DNA from: Aeromicrobium duanguangcaii
GTDB taxonomy: Bacteria > Actinomycetota > Actinomycetes > Propionibacteriales > Nocardioidaceae
DNA: 64,000 nt
Direction: 5' to 3'
Assembly (NCBI RefSeq): GCF_024508295.1
Contig: NZ_CP101990.1
Location: 2,852,001 to 2,916,000, forward strand
Every line of letters begins with the position of its first letter. The first letter of the stretch is position 1. This document shows positions 17,253 to 27,100 of this stretch, one piece after another. A program made the translations under genes and the position numbers. The notes under the pieces were generated by a model. The model was not told the origin of the DNA and made no database searches. It saw only the letters and a program-made list of their open reading frames with translations.

Positions 17253-17927
17253 TCAGGTGCCGATGAGGCGAAGTGCCACGGGAAGCGCGCCCAGGGCCAC
17301 CGCTGCCGCGAGCACCGCGACGTCGAGCCGCGTCCACACCGCGGGTTCGGCCCAGGTCCGTCGACCCGCGGACGCGAAACCTCGGGCGTCCATCGCGATC
17401 GACGTGCCGGTCGCCTCGCGCATGGTGTGCACGAGCAGGGTGAACGCCATGGCGCCCGGCCGGCGCGGCAGGCCGCGCGATCGCCGCACCCGCTCGAGCT
17501 CGTGCCAGGTCTGCCAGACCCCGGTGACCCGCTGCAGCGCCGCCGAGAGCGCGGCCGCGAACCGGCCCGGCACCCTCAGCGTCTGGGCGAGATAGTCGCC
17601 CAGGCGCGCGACATCGACGTAGCCGACCGCCACCGCCCCGGGCCACGTCATCACGAAGGTGCGCAGGCCCGCGACCACCGCGACCTCGAGGTCACGTCCG
17701 CCCAGGAGCCAGGTGGACCACATGATGCTGGCGATGGGCAGCGCGACGAGCGCCAGGCACAGCGCCGGGTAGCGCCACGACGGCACGAGCAGCGTCAACG
17801 TCACGACATACACCGCGACGCACACCAGGGCGACGGGCATCGTCCGGATCGCCGGGGACCCCAGCGCCGCCGTGAGCGCGATCGCCACCAGCACGACCGG
17901 GTTGAAGCGCGTGATCAGCCCGGTCAT
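17253..17927 (-). CDS. ykoC: ECF transporter T component (YkoC-like)
   Basis: Energy-coupling-factor transmembrane protein, 224 residues, CbiQ/EcfT family. It has about five hydrophobic segments and the Arg-containing cytoplasmic motifs ERVRRSRGLP and AMDARGFAS (the A-R-G coupling signatures). ATG 17927 overlaps the stop of the double ATPase gene by 4 nt, and the frame upstream of it has no homology. It is last in the order S-ATPase-T, as in Bacillus ykoEDC. It transmits ATPase movement to the substrate-binding S protein. Confidence 0.85.
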   Translation of the reverse strand: MTGLITRFNPVVLVAIALTAALGSPAIRTMPVALVCVAVYVVTLTLLVPSWRYPALCLALVALPIASIMWSTWLLGGRDLEVAVVAGLRTFVMTWPGAVAVGYVDVARLGDYLAQTLRVPGRFAAALSAALQRVTGVWQTWHELERVRRSRGLPRRPGAMAFTLLVHTMREATGTSIAMDARGFASAGRRTWAEPAVWTRLDVAVLAAAVALGALPVALRLIGT

Positions 17928-19273
17928 CCGACGACCGCCCCGCCCTTGAGGACGATGTCGCGATCGCGCGGCAGATCGGCGTCGTGGGTCGACACCGCCA
18001 CCGTCGCGCCGCACCCGGCGGCGGTGTCCAGCCAGCCGGCGACGACGGCCCAGGTGACTCGGTCCTGCCCGACCGTGGGCTCATCCGCGAGCACCAGGCC
18101 GGGCCGGTGTGCCACCGCTGCGGCGAGCGCGAGCCGACGCTGCTCGCCTCCGGAGAGCCGGTACGGATGATCGTCCCCGCGACCGGCCAGGCCGATCACC
18201 TCGAGCAGCGCGTCCACGTCGACCGGGCGGTCGAGCGCACGAGGCGTGGCCTCCAGCTCCAGGCGCACCGATCGTGCGACGAAGCCGACCTCGGGGTCCT
18301 GCGGGCACCAGCCCATCTCGTCCGGCCCGGTCCACTGCCCCGAGACCGGCTTCAGCAGTCCGCCCAGGCCCAGCAGCGCGCTGGACTTGCCGGCGCCGCT
18401 GGGCCCGACGAGGGCCGTGGTCGTGCCCGGCGAGAGGGTCAGCGTCATCGCGTCGACCGCGCGCGTGCGCTCCGTGCCGCGCAGCGTGCGGGTGACCTGA
18501 TCGATCACGAGGTCACGAATCTCGACCGTCGCCTCCGCGACCGGCCGGACCAGCTCCGCCGGGATCGTCGCCGGCACCGGCGCGGGACGCCCGGGCATCC
18601 ACAGTGCGTCCGGCACGGCCGCGCCCAGGAACTCCGCCACCGTGCCGTCGAGGATGATCCGGCCGGCCTCGAGCACGACCACCCGATCGACGTGGTCGAG
18701 CCAGGGCTCGAAGCGGTGCTCGACGACGACCAGGGTCCGGTCGCCGACGACGCGCAGCACCGAGTCCCTCACCTCCGCCGCGAGGTCCGGGTCGAGCATC
18801 GACGTCGGCTCGTCCAGCAACAGCACGTCGGGGCGGGTCGCCAGCGCCCCCGCCAGGGCCAGGCGATGACGCTCACCGCCCGAGAGCGCGTGGGTGAACC
18901 GATCCAGCTCGTGGTGCAGGCCCACCGACTCGAGGGCCGACCGGACCCGCCGCCAGATCTCGTCGCGCGGCAGCCCCAGGTTCTCGGGCCCGAAGGCGAC
19001 GTCCCGCCCGATCCGGTCCGCGACGATCGACGAGGACGGGTTCTGGGTGACCATGCCGATGCGGCCCGAGACCTCGACCGAACCGCTGGACTCGCCGACG
19101 AGCGTCGCGCCCAGTGCTCCGGCCGCCGCATGCAGCGCGGTGGACTTGCCCGAGCCGCTCGGCCCCACCAGCAGGACCCGCTCGCCCGGTTCGACAACCA
19201 GGTCGAGCCGGTCGATCATCGGCCGAGGCGCGTGCAGCGGCGTCCAGGAGTAGTCGCGGAACGCGATCGTCAC
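17924..19273 (-). CDS. ykoD: ECF transporter double ATPase (YkoD-like)
   Basis: Fused pair of ABC ATPase domains, 449 residues, as in YkoD. Domain 1 (about 1-215): Walker A GPSGSGKST, signature ALSGGERHRLALA, Walker B LLLDEPTSMLD, His in VVEHR. Domain 2 (about 235-449): Walker A GPSGAGKSS, signature RLSGGEQRRLALA, Walker B VLADEPTVGQD, His in STHD. Both sites look intact. GTG 19273 overlaps the S-component stop by 4 nt (GTGA) and starts at the first strand of the fold. It powers uptake of a thiamine-related precursor, judged from the riboswitch and S component. Confidence 0.88.
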   Translation of the reverse strand: MTIAFRDYSWTPLHAPRPMIDRLDLVVEPGERVLLVGPSGSGKSTALHAAAGALGATLVGESSGSVEVSGRIGMVTQNPSSSIVADRIGRDVAFGPENLGLPRDEIWRRVRSALESVGLHHELDRFTHALSGGERHRLALAGALATRPDVLLLDEPTSMLDPDLAAEVRDSVLRVVGDRTLVVVEHRFEPWLDHVDRVVVLEAGRIILDGTVAEFLGAAVPDALWMPGRPAPVPATIPAELVRPVAEATVEIRDLVIDQVTRTLRGTERTRAVDAMTLTLSPGTTTALVGPSGAGKSSALLGLGGLLKPVSGQWTGPDEMGWCPQDPEVGFVARSVRLELEATPRALDRPVDVDALLEVIGLAGRGDDHPYRLSGGEQRRLALAAAVAHRPGLVLADEPTVGQDRVTWAVVAGWLDTAAGCGATVAVSTHDADLPRDRDIVLKGGAVVG

Positions 19274-19863
19274 GGCCGGCCGGCAGGGAACGAGTCGAGC
19301 GCTCCCGCCTGTGCCAGCCGGCGGACCAGCAACCAACCGCCGAGCCCTGCGATCACGATGCCGGAGACGGTGAAAAAGCCGAGGTAGGCCAGCCGCCACT
19401 GCAGGTCCCAGTCCGGCCAGTAGTAATACCACTCGTAGAAACAGGCGAAGACGGCCGCGAGAGCACCGGCGAGCATGGCGGCCACCACGTCGAACCGCCG
19501 GTAGAGGAACAGCGCGAAGATCAGCTCGGCGCCCAGCCCCTGGACGATGCCAGACAGCAGCACGGTGCCGCCCCAGGCGGTGCCGCCCAGCACGAACATC
19601 GAGACCATGGCGGCCACCATCTCGGTGGCGAAGGCCGCGCCGGGCCGGCGGACGACGAGCCCGCCCACCACTCCGGCGATCAGCCACATCCCGGCGAGCA
19701 GGCCCGCCGCGGGCTTGAAGCCCACCGCCGCCCCCAGGTCGATCACGTCGTAGAACTTGCCCCATCCCCAGAAGACGACCCCGAACGCGACGCCGAGCAT
19801 GGCGATCGTGACGAGGTCGAGGGTCCGGTATCGGATGGAGGTGGAACGGATGGCAGATGTCAT
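19270..19863 (-). CDS. ykoE: ECF transporter S component for a thiamine precursor (YkoE-like)
   Basis: Membrane substrate-binding protein of 197 residues, about five or six hydrophobic helices, rich in aromatic residues (FYEWYYYWPDW). The layout and the TPP riboswitch directly before it match YkoE, which with YkoD and YkoC is believed to import hydroxymethylpyrimidine. ATG 19863 is used because it follows the riboswitch; the longer open frame runs through the riboswitch and is an artefact. The GGGAG that would serve as ribosome site belongs to the riboswitch 3' end. No ykoF gene is nearby. Confidence 0.85.
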   Translation of the reverse strand: MTSAIRSTSIRYRTLDLVTIAMLGVAFGVVFWGWGKFYDVIDLGAAVGFKPAAGLLAGMWLIAGVVGGLVVRRPGAAFATEMVAAMVSMFVLGGTAWGGTVLLSGIVQGLGAELIFALFLYRRFDVVAAMLAGALAAVFACFYEWYYYWPDWDLQWRLAYLGFFTVSGIVIAGLGGWLLVRRLAQAGALDSFPAGRP

Positions 19864-19867
19864 CGTG

Positions 19868-19954
19868 ACTCCCTTCGCCGGTGCTAACCGGAGCAGGTTC
19901 AAGGGTCTGCGGCTGTTCCGCACTCTCAGCGCCCTCTGCATGGCGCTCCCCTGT
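19868..19954 (-). promoter_or_regulatory. TPP riboswitch (THI element)
   Basis: Read on the minus strand, the region contains the conserved pieces in order: GGGGAGC, then GCTGAGAGTGCGG, then ACCCTTGAACCTG, then CCGGTTAGCACCGG, then CGAAGGGAG. These are the GCUGAGA and CCUUGAACCUG-GUUA-CCGG-GAAGGGA signatures of thiamine-pyrophosphate riboswitches. The final GGGAG is about 6 nt before the ykoE ATG, so binding of TPP probably hides the ribosome site and blocks translation. Confidence 0.93.
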
Positions 19955-19995
19955 CGTGTGCGGCCAGCCTAACCGTTCCGGGCGCAGACGTCAGC

Positions 19996-20021
19996 GGGGG
20001 CGGATCCGAAGATCCGCCCCC
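19996..20021 (-). terminator. Intrinsic terminator after the repeat surface protein gene
   Basis: Perfect 11-bp stem GGGGGCGGATC / GATCCGCCCCC with CGAA tetraloop, 17 nt past the stop of the 20039-22222 gene and before the TPP riboswitch. There is no strong T tract on the minus strand, as is common in this group. Confidence 0.7.
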
Positions 20022-20038
20022 GCCTCGGTCCTACGGAC

Positions 20039-22222
20039 TCAGTCCCGACGTGCCCTGCGGCGCATCAGCACGACACCCGCGCCGGCGAGGACCAACGCCC
20101 CGCCGAGGGCGGCCAGACCGGCACTCGGGCCGCCGGTCGAGGCGAGCCAGCCGGAGTCGTCGTACGCGTCGTCGTTGGACCAGTCGTCCTCGCCGCCCGC
20201 ATCGGCCGCGACGATCTCGATCGGCACGGAGGCGATGGTGCGGTCGTTGTTCACCAGCTCGACCGTGTGCTGGCCGAGCGGTGCGTTCTCGGGAACGCGC
20301 ACGGACGCATGGCCCGAGACGTCCACGGTCCGCGTGCCCATGGCGATCGGGTCCGAGTGCAGCTCGAACGCGATCTTGCGACCCACCCAGTTCTGCCCGA
20401 AGGAGAAGGTGAGCACGTCACCGGGCGAGACGACGTCGGAGCTGATGAGCTCCGGCTCCTGGCTCCCGGTTCCGTCCGTCGGCTCGCTGGTCGGCTCCGA
20501 GGTCGGCTCGCTGGTCGGCTCGGACGTCGGCTCGCTGGTCGGCTCCGAGGTCGGCTCCGAGGTCGGCTCGCTGGTCGGCTCGGACGTGGGCTCCGAGGTC
20601 GGCTGGCTCGTCGGGTCGGTGACCGGGTCACCGTTGACCGGGATGCTGCCGAGGTCGAGGTCCGCCGGTCCGGTGCAGGTCAGCTCCGAGGAGATGTTCT
20701 CGCCCTCCGCGGGGAAGATCGTCGCCTGGACCGTGAAGGCCTGGGGCATGCCCAGCTGGACCGTGCCGGACGCCGAGGCGGGCGTGGTGATCGCCGGGAC
20801 CGTGCCGGACGCGGGAATCAGCCACGGCGCACCGGCCGTCTGCGGGATGGCGGTGCGCGGCGCTGCCAGTCGCGGGATCACCACGGTCGACGTCTGGCCG
20901 CCCGTGGTGAGCGTGATGGACGAGTCCGTCGAGGCGCCCTCGGCCGCGACGCCACCGAGCAGGTCCACCGTGGACCCGCGCAGCTGCTCGGGCATCGTCA
21001 GCGTGATGCCGACCGGGCGCGAGGAGATGACCTCGCCCGGACGCACCGACCCCGGCACGGTCGTCTCGGCCAGGACACCCAACTGGTGGTTGCCGAGGTT
21101 GAGGCCGCCGGCCGTCACCTTGCACTCGTAGTTGAAGCTCTTGGACAGGTCCACCGGATCGGCGGGCGGCGGGTCAGTCGGCTCCGTGGTCGGCTCGGTG
21201 GTCGGCTCCGTCGTCGGCTCCGTTGTCGGCTCGGTGGTCGGCTCGGTCGTCGGCTCCGTGGTCGGCTCGGTGGTCGGCTCGGTCGTCGGCTCCGTGGTCG
21301 GCTCGGTCGTCGGCTCCGTGGTCGGCTCCGTGGTCGGCTCGGTCGTCGGCTCCGTGGTCGGCTCCGTCGTCGGCTCCGTCGTCGGCTCCGTCGTCGGCTC
21401 CGTCGTCGGCTCCGTGGTCGGCTCCGTGGTCGGCTCCGTCGTGGGCTCCGTCGTCGGCTCCGTGGTCGGCTCCGTCGTCGGCTCCGTCGTGGGCTCCGTC
21501 GTCGGCTCCGTCGTCGGCTCCGTCGTCGGCTCCGTCGTCGGCTCCGTCGTCGGCTCCGTCGTCGGCTCCTCAACCGGCGTGACGCCGATCGAACCCAGCG
21601 TCAGGTCCTGGTTGGCGACCGCGGTGCAGGCGAGGGTCGCGGGTACCTGGTCATCGGGCGCGGGAGCAGCCGTGTAGATCGTCGCGACGACGTTGAACGC
21701 CGCCGGCAGGCCGATGTCGACCTTGTCCACCGCGTAGTCGGGCACGGTGATCTCGGGCACGGTGCCGGCTGCGGGGATCGTCCAGGGCGCATCCACTTCC
21801 TGCGGGATGTCGCGCCGCGGCGAGGAGAGGTTGGGGATCGCCACGGAGGTGCTCTGGCCGCCGGTCGTGAGAGTCACGACCGAGTCGGTCGACCCACCGC
21901 TGGCCGCGACGCCACCCACGAGGTCCGCCGTCGAAGAACGCAGGATCTCGGGCATCGCGAGGGTGATGGTGACCGGGGTCGGCGCGATCGTGTCACCGGG
22001 GCTGACGGTCTCGGGCACCGTCGTCTGGGCGCGCACGCCCACGGGACGGTTGCCGAGGTTGAGGCCACCGGCCTTGACGACACACATGTAGTCGAAGCTC
22101 TTGTCGAGCGGGGTGTCGGCGCTGGCGGGACTGAAGACACCCACGCCGACGGCGCCGGCGAGTGCCACGGCGAAGGCGGCGGCAGCGGCGCTGACGCGGC
22201 GGGACGGTTGGAGCAATGTCAC
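20039..22222 (-). CDS. Sortase-anchored repeat surface protein with two DUF6801-like domains
   Basis: A 727-residue cell-wall protein. Order: signal peptide (about 1-35); domain 1 (36-215), beginning KSFDYMCVVKAGGLNLGN; about 33 copies of TEPT (about 218-350); domain 2 (355-530), beginning KSFNYECKVTAGGLNLGN and clearly homologous to domain 1; SEPT repeats (about 540-588); a beta-rich domain (590-685); LASTG (693-697), hydrophobic helix, RRRARRD. The domains resemble DUF6801. LAxTG is the motif preferred by class E sortases, such as the one at 4778-5506. Start is GTG 22222 with GAGGGG upstream. The Pro/Thr/Glu linkers would extend the domains from the wall; a ligand is not known. Confidence 0.8.
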   Translation of the reverse strand: MTLLQPSRRVSAAAAAFAVALAGAVGVGVFSPASADTPLDKSFDYMCVVKAGGLNLGNRPVGVRAQTTVPETVSPGDTIAPTPVTITLAMPEILRSSTADLVGGVAASGGSTDSVVTLTTGGQSTSVAIPNLSSPRRDIPQEVDAPWTIPAAGTVPEITVPDYAVDKVDIGLPAAFNVVATIYTAAPAPDDQVPATLACTAVANQDLTLGSIGVTPVEEPTTEPTTEPTTEPTTEPTTEPTTEPTTEPTTEPTTEPTTEPTTEPTTEPTTEPTTEPTTEPTTEPTTEPTTEPTTEPTTEPTTEPTTEPTTEPTTEPTTEPTTEPTTEPTTEPTTEPTTEPTTEPTTEPTDPPPADPVDLSKSFNYECKVTAGGLNLGNHQLGVLAETTVPGSVRPGEVISSRPVGITLTMPEQLRGSTVDLLGGVAAEGASTDSSITLTTGGQTSTVVIPRLAAPRTAIPQTAGAPWLIPASGTVPAITTPASASGTVQLGMPQAFTVQATIFPAEGENISSELTCTGPADLDLGSIPVNGDPVTDPTSQPTSEPTSEPTSEPTSEPTSEPTSEPTSEPTSEPTSEPTSEPTDGTGSQEPELISSDVVSPGDVLTFSFGQNWVGRKIAFELHSDPIAMGTRTVDVSGHASVRVPENAPLGQHTVELVNNDRTIASVPIEIVAADAGGEDDWSNDDAYDDSGWLASTGGPSAGLAALGGALVLAGAGVVLMRRRARRD
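20478..20612 (-). repeat. SEPT-encoding 12-nt tandem repeat
   Basis: About ten copies of a 12-nt unit (plus-strand form GTCGGCTC followed by GCTG, CGAG or GGAC) encode S-E-P-T linker units in the surface protein. Variation is nearly all synonymous, so the protein sequence is under selection while the DNA drifts. Confidence 0.85.
21177..21569 (-). repeat. TEPT-encoding 12-nt tandem repeat array
   Basis: About 33 consecutive copies of a 12-nt unit (plus-strand form GTCGGCTCCGTC or GTCGGCTCGGTG) spanning 393 nt. The unit is a multiple of three and lacks stop triplets, so other frames on both strands also stay open through it. Those shadow frames are not genes. Confidence 0.9.
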
Positions 22223-22378
22223 AGATGAATCCCCTCATCGGCGGCCTGCGCGACAGAGGACGAGGCCGAACTACGGCGTGTGATCCACCTCACCATAAGC
22301 GCTGTAACTGGCAGTGACAACCGTTGTCCGGACCCGTCTCGCCCTGCCGTTGTCCATGGATCGACCACAATGGGGCCC

Positions 22379-22924
22379 ATGCCCTCCGTGCGCACCCCTG
22401 ACCCGAACCCCGGCTGGCTCTCGGAATTCCAGCTGGAGGAGACCCGCTCCCGCGTCCCGATCCTGTACGTCGAGGCCGTTCCCGTCCGCCTCGACAGCCT
22501 CGGCCAGGTCGAGCAGGTCGGCATCCTGCTGCGTGGCTCGGCCACCACGGGGACGCTGGCCCGGTCGTTCGTGTCGGGCCGGGTGCTCCACGGCGAGCCC
22601 ATCCGCTCGGCGCTCATGCGCAACCTCGAGAAGGACCTCGGCCCCACGGCGTTCCCCCAGCTGCCGGCGAACATCGTCCCGTTCACCGTGGCCGAGTACT
22701 TCCCGCTGCCCGGGATCACCCCGTTGCACGACGCCCGTCAGCACGCGGTCGCGCTGGCCTACGTCGTCGCCGTCACCGGCGAGTGCGATCCTCGCCAGGA
22801 TGCTCTCGAGCTGAGCTGGCTGACGCCGCAGGAGGCGCTGTCCCCCGCGATCCTCGACGAGCTCGAGGGTGGTCGCGGAATCCTGCTGCAGCAGGCGATG
22901 GCGCACCTCGGCGCCTTGGCGTGA
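22379..22924 (+). CDS. NUDIX-like protein (DUF4916 type)
   Basis: About 181 residues, cytosolic. The segment NPGWLSEFQLEETRSRVPILYVEAVPVR and the later ELSWLTPQEA resemble the actinobacterial NUDIX-fold family called DUF4916; the first run is quoted here as NPGWLSEFQLEETRSR plus VPILYVEAVPVR. The canonical NUDIX box GX5EX7REUXEEXGU is not recognisable (FVSGRVLHGEPIRSALMRNL is in its place), so hydrolase activity is doubtful. ATG 22379 or ATG 22370 may be the start. Its stop overlaps the GTG of the following MFS gene by 4 nt. Function unknown. Confidence 0.65.
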   Translation: MPSVRTPDPNPGWLSEFQLEETRSRVPILYVEAVPVRLDSLGQVEQVGILLRGSATTGTLARSFVSGRVLHGEPIRSALMRNLEKDLGPTAFPQLPANIVPFTVAEYFPLPGITPLHDARQHAVALAYVVAVTGECDPRQDALELSWLTPQEALSPAILDELEGGRGILLQQAMAHLGALA

Positions 22925-24102
22925 CCCGACGGGCACCCGCGCGCCAGCCCAGTCCCTGGCTGATGCTCGTGGCCGCGATGGCCGCTCAGGTGACGGCCAC
23001 CGCGATCGTCTCCGCGCCCCTGCTGCTGATCCCGTACCTCCACCTCGACCAAGGCTTGTCGCTCGTCGCGAGCGGCGGACTCGCCGCCGCGCCGACCGTC
23101 GGCACGCTCCTGACCCTCGTGGCCTGGGGAGCGGTCGTCGATCGCGTGGGCGAGCGCATCTCCCTGACCGCCGGCCTCGTGATCCTCGTGGCCGGCAGCG
23201 CTCTCGCCCTGGCCGGCGCCCGCTCCGACGACACCGTGGTGCTCGCTGCCGGGTTCGCGCTGTGCGGCGTGGGAGCGAGCAGCTCCAACTCCGCCAGCGG
23301 ACGTCTCGTCGTCGGCTGGTTCCCGGCGCACCGGCGAGGGCTGGCCATGGGCATCCGCCAGACCGGCCTGCCCCTGGGAGTCGGGCTGGCCGCCCTCGTC
23401 GTCCCGGCCTGGGTGGACGAGCGCGGCGTGGCCTCGGTCGTGGGCCTGTGTGTGGGCCTGGCCGTCCTCACCACCGTCTTCGTCGGGCTGACGGTCGTCG
23501 ACCCGCCCCGTCCCGCGAGCTCCGGCGCGGACGCGGCGGCGAACCCGTACCGCGGCGACGTGCGACTGGTGCGCATCCACAGTGCCTCGGCCCTGCTGGT
23601 GATTCCCCAGTACGTCGTCTGGAGCTTCATGCTGCTGTGGCTGATCGACCGGCACGGCTGGAGCGCCGCCGCCGCGGGAGCGCTCTACGCCGGTTCGCAG
23701 CTGCTGGGCGCGGCCGGGCGCATCGGCGCCGGCTGGTGGTCCGACCGGGTCGGCGACCGTCTCGGGCCGATGCGCCGGGTCGCGGCGGCCGCGACCGTCT
23801 CGATGGTCGCTCTCGCGCTCTTCGACGCCACTCCCCTGGCCATCGCCGTCATGGTCCTCGCGGCCGTCGTCACCGTCGCGCCCAACGGCCTCGCGTTCAC
23901 CGCCGTCGCCGAGATCGCCGGCCCCCGCTGGTCCGGACGCGCCTTCGGGATCCAGAACACCGGCCAGTACCTCACCGCCGCCGCCGTCCCTCCGGTCGTG
24001 GGCGCGGTCATCCAGCACGCGGGGTACGGCTGGGCGTTCGCCGGCACCGCGGTCTTCCCGCTCGTGGCGGTCGCGCTCGTACCGGTTGCTACTCGCAGGT
24101 AA
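22921..24102 (+). CDS. MFS transporter
   Basis: Twelve-helix major facilitator of 393 residues. It has an MFS A-like loop (GAVVDRVGER after helix 2), its counterpart after helix 8 (GWWSDRVGDRLGP), and a central charged loop near residue 200. GTG 22921 overlaps the stop of the NUDIX-like gene (GTGA); the longer upstream frame lies inside that gene and has no MFS features. The inner positive loops (RRAPARQPS; HRRGLAMGIRQTG) give the expected topology. The substrate cannot be inferred; coupling to the upstream gene suggests a shared metabolite. Confidence 0.85.
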   Translation: MTRRAPARQPSPWLMLVAAMAAQVTATAIVSAPLLLIPYLHLDQGLSLVASGGLAAAPTVGTLLTLVAWGAVVDRVGERISLTAGLVILVAGSALALAGARSDDTVVLAAGFALCGVGASSSNSASGRLVVGWFPAHRRGLAMGIRQTGLPLGVGLAALVVPAWVDERGVASVVGLCVGLAVLTTVFVGLTVVDPPRPASSGADAAANPYRGDVRLVRIHSASALLVIPQYVVWSFMLLWLIDRHGWSAAAAGALYAGSQLLGAAGRIGAGWWSDRVGDRLGPMRRVAAAATVSMVALALFDATPLAIAVMVLAAVVTVAPNGLAFTAVAEIAGPRWSGRAFGIQNTGQYLTAAAVPPVVGAVIQHAGYGWAFAGTAVFPLVAVALVPVATRR

Positions 24103-24196
24103 CATCTGGGCAGGGCTTTGGCAGGCCTAACTCAGCAACGCTGATCGCGGCACATTAGGGTCAGCACAAACTGCTTGAACCGCGAGAGGAATCGGC

Positions 24197-27100
24197 ATGG
24201 AACCGATCAACATCATCGCCGGCGTGATCACTGTGGTCTCGACGGCGTTGGCGGTGTACTACCTGGCACCCGGCATCAAGCGGATGCTCGGAGTCATCCG
24301 CGCCGGCACGCCTGCGTACGGACGCACCGACAACCCGAAGAGCCGCACGAAGAACATGCTGATCGAGACTCTCGGTCACACCCGCATGCTCCAGTGGCAC
24401 TGGGTGGGCATCCTGCACTGGGCGGTCTTCTTCAGCTTCCTGATCCTCAGCACCGCGGTCGCCACCGCGTACCTGCAGGTGTGGAACCCGCACCTGGTGC
24501 TGCCGCTGATCGGCCACTTCTTCCTCTTCGAGTGGGTCAGCGAGGCCATCGCCTGGCTCGGCCTGATCGGCATCGCGGCCCTCATCGTGATCCGCCAGCG
24601 CAACCACCCGCGCAACCTCGGCCGCAAGAGCCGCTTCTTCGGCTCGCGCTTCGGCCAGGCGTACTTCGTCGAGGCCATGGTCGCGCTCGAGTGCGGCGCC
24701 GGCATCCTCATCCGCGGCGCCGAGTACCAGCTGATGAAGATCGAGGGCGACAGCCATGCCAGCGCCTTCCACTTCCCCCTGACGGGCTGGATCGGCGAGA
24801 CCCTGTGGTCGGGCATGTCCGTCACCGGTCTCGAGGCCGCCATCTCGATCATCGCCGTGGTCAAGGTCGTCTCGGCCACCGTCTGGCTGATGGTCATCGG
24901 CAAGAACCTCACGATGGGCGTCGCCTGGCACCGCTTCCTGGCCTGGTTCAACATCTACTTCAAGCGCGAGGCCGACGGCTCCACCGCGCTGGGCGCCCTC
25001 GTCCCCCTCTACGTCGGCGGCAAGCCGCTCGACCTCGAGACCATGGAGGACATGGAGGAGGAGGAGTTCGAGAAGCTCGGCGTCGGCAAGGTCGAGGACT
25101 TCTCCTGGAAGAGCATCCTGGACTTCTCCACCTGCACCGAGTGCGGTCGCTGCCAGAGCCAGTGCCCCGCGTGGAACACCGAGAAGCCGCTGTCGCCCAA
25201 GCTGCTGATGATGGGCCTGCGCGAGCACGCCTACGCCAAGGTCCCCCTGCTGGGCGCCGATCCCGAGACGCTCACCGAGGAGCAGCAGCGCGAGCTCGAG
25301 CGTCCGCTCATCGGCAGCGAGGACCTCTTCGGCGTCATCGATCCCGACGTCCTGTGGTCGTGCACCAACTGCGGCGCCTGCGTCCAGCAGTGCCCGGTCG
25401 ACATCGAGCACGTCGACCACATCGACAACATGCGCCGCTACCAGGTGCTCGTCGAGTCGAACTTCCCCACCGAGCTCAACAACATCTTCAAGGGCCTGGA
25501 GCGCAAGGGGAACCCGTGGGGCATGAACCCGCGCGACCGCATGAAGTGGGCCGAGGATCTCGACTTCGAGGTCAAGCAGGTCGGCGTCGACGTCGAGTCC
25601 CTCGACGAGGTCGAGTGGCTGTTCTGGGTCGGCTGCGCCGGTGCGTTCGAGGACCGCGCGAAGAAGACCACGCAGGCGGTCGCCGAGCTGCTCGACATCG
25701 CGGGCGTCACCTTCGCCGTCCTCGGTGACGGCGAGACCTGCTCGGGCGACTCCGCTCGCCGCGCGGGCAACGAGATCGTCTTCAAGCAGCTCGCGATGGA
25801 GAACGTCGCGACCTTCCAGGAGACGAAGGTCAAGAAGGTCGTCTCGACCTGCGCGCACTGCTTCAACACGCTGAAGAACGAGTACAAGGAGCTCGGCATC
25901 GAGCTCGAGGTCGTGCACCACACGCAGCTGCTCAACCGCCTCGTGCGCGAGAAGAAGCTCAAGCCGGTCGCGCCCGCCGCTCCCGCCGCCAAGGTCACCT
26001 ATCACGACCCGTGCTTCCTGGGCCGCCACAACCAGGTCTACTCGCCGCCGCGCGAGCTGATCGGCGCCACCGGTGCGGACTACGTCGAGATGGACCGGAG
26101 CAAGGAGACCTCCTTCTGCTGTGGCGCCGGCGGCGCCCGCATGTGGATGGAGGAGAAGATCGGCTCCCGCATCAACATCAACCGCACCGAAGAGGCCATC
26201 GGCACGGGCGCGGACAAGATCGCCGTGGGCTGCCCGTTCTGCCGCGTCATGCTGGCCGACGGCCTCACCGCCAAGCAGGCAGACGACGAGTCGCTGGTGA
26301 ACGTCGAGGTGCTCGACGTCGCGCAGCTGCTGCTGGAGGCCGTCAAGCGTTCCGAGGAGGACGTGGTGGCCGAGGCCGAGGCCCTGATCATCGCGGCCGA
26401 GGAGTCGCACGCCGGTGACGAGCCCGAGGACGCCGAGCCCGGCCCGGAGGCGAAGGCCGACGCCGGCACCCTGACCGACACCGAGGAGGTGGGCGCCGCA
26501 GCCGACGCCCACGAGTCCGGCGACGCCGACGGCGGCGACGACCTGGACGATCCCGACAGCGCCAGCCGCGAGGCCGACGCCGAGGTGGCCGCGAAGCACA
26601 ACATCGCGGTCGACGACAAGGGCACCGCGGGCGGCATCTTCGAGTCCGGCGACGCGACGCCCGAGGGCGCTGCCGATGCCGAGGGCACCAAGCCCGTCTC
26701 CGTGGCCACCGAGCCCGAGGACGAGCCGGCCCAGTCCGACCCCGAGCCCGAGGCCGTCGACAACGCGGTGTCGCAGCCGGAGTTCGACTCGACGGACGAG
26801 CAGGGACCGGCGCAGACCGAGAAGCAGGAAGGTCTGGGTCAGCCCGACGCCGACGCCGTGAAGGCCGAGGCCGAGCCCACCGAGGAGCCGACGCCCGAGG
26901 CGGACGCGAAGCCGGCGGCTGAGTCGACGCCCGACCCCGAGCCGAAGACCGAGGCCGCGCCCGCGACCGAGCCCGAGCAGCCGTCGTTGCTCGACTCGAT
27001 CGAGGACGAGCCCAAGCACCACACGGCCATCGAGGACGAGCCGAAGCCCGAGCCGCACCCGGAGAGCGGCGACGTCACGAACCCCGATGCGGAGGGCGTC

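Noticed and set aside
21177..21569. Possible CRISPR array
   Set aside because: Units are contiguous 12-mers without spacers and code for TEPT; no cas genes.
21132..21677. Plus-strand ORF of GSVV repeats
   Set aside because: Arises from the 12-nt repeat that lacks stops in several frames; not a gene.
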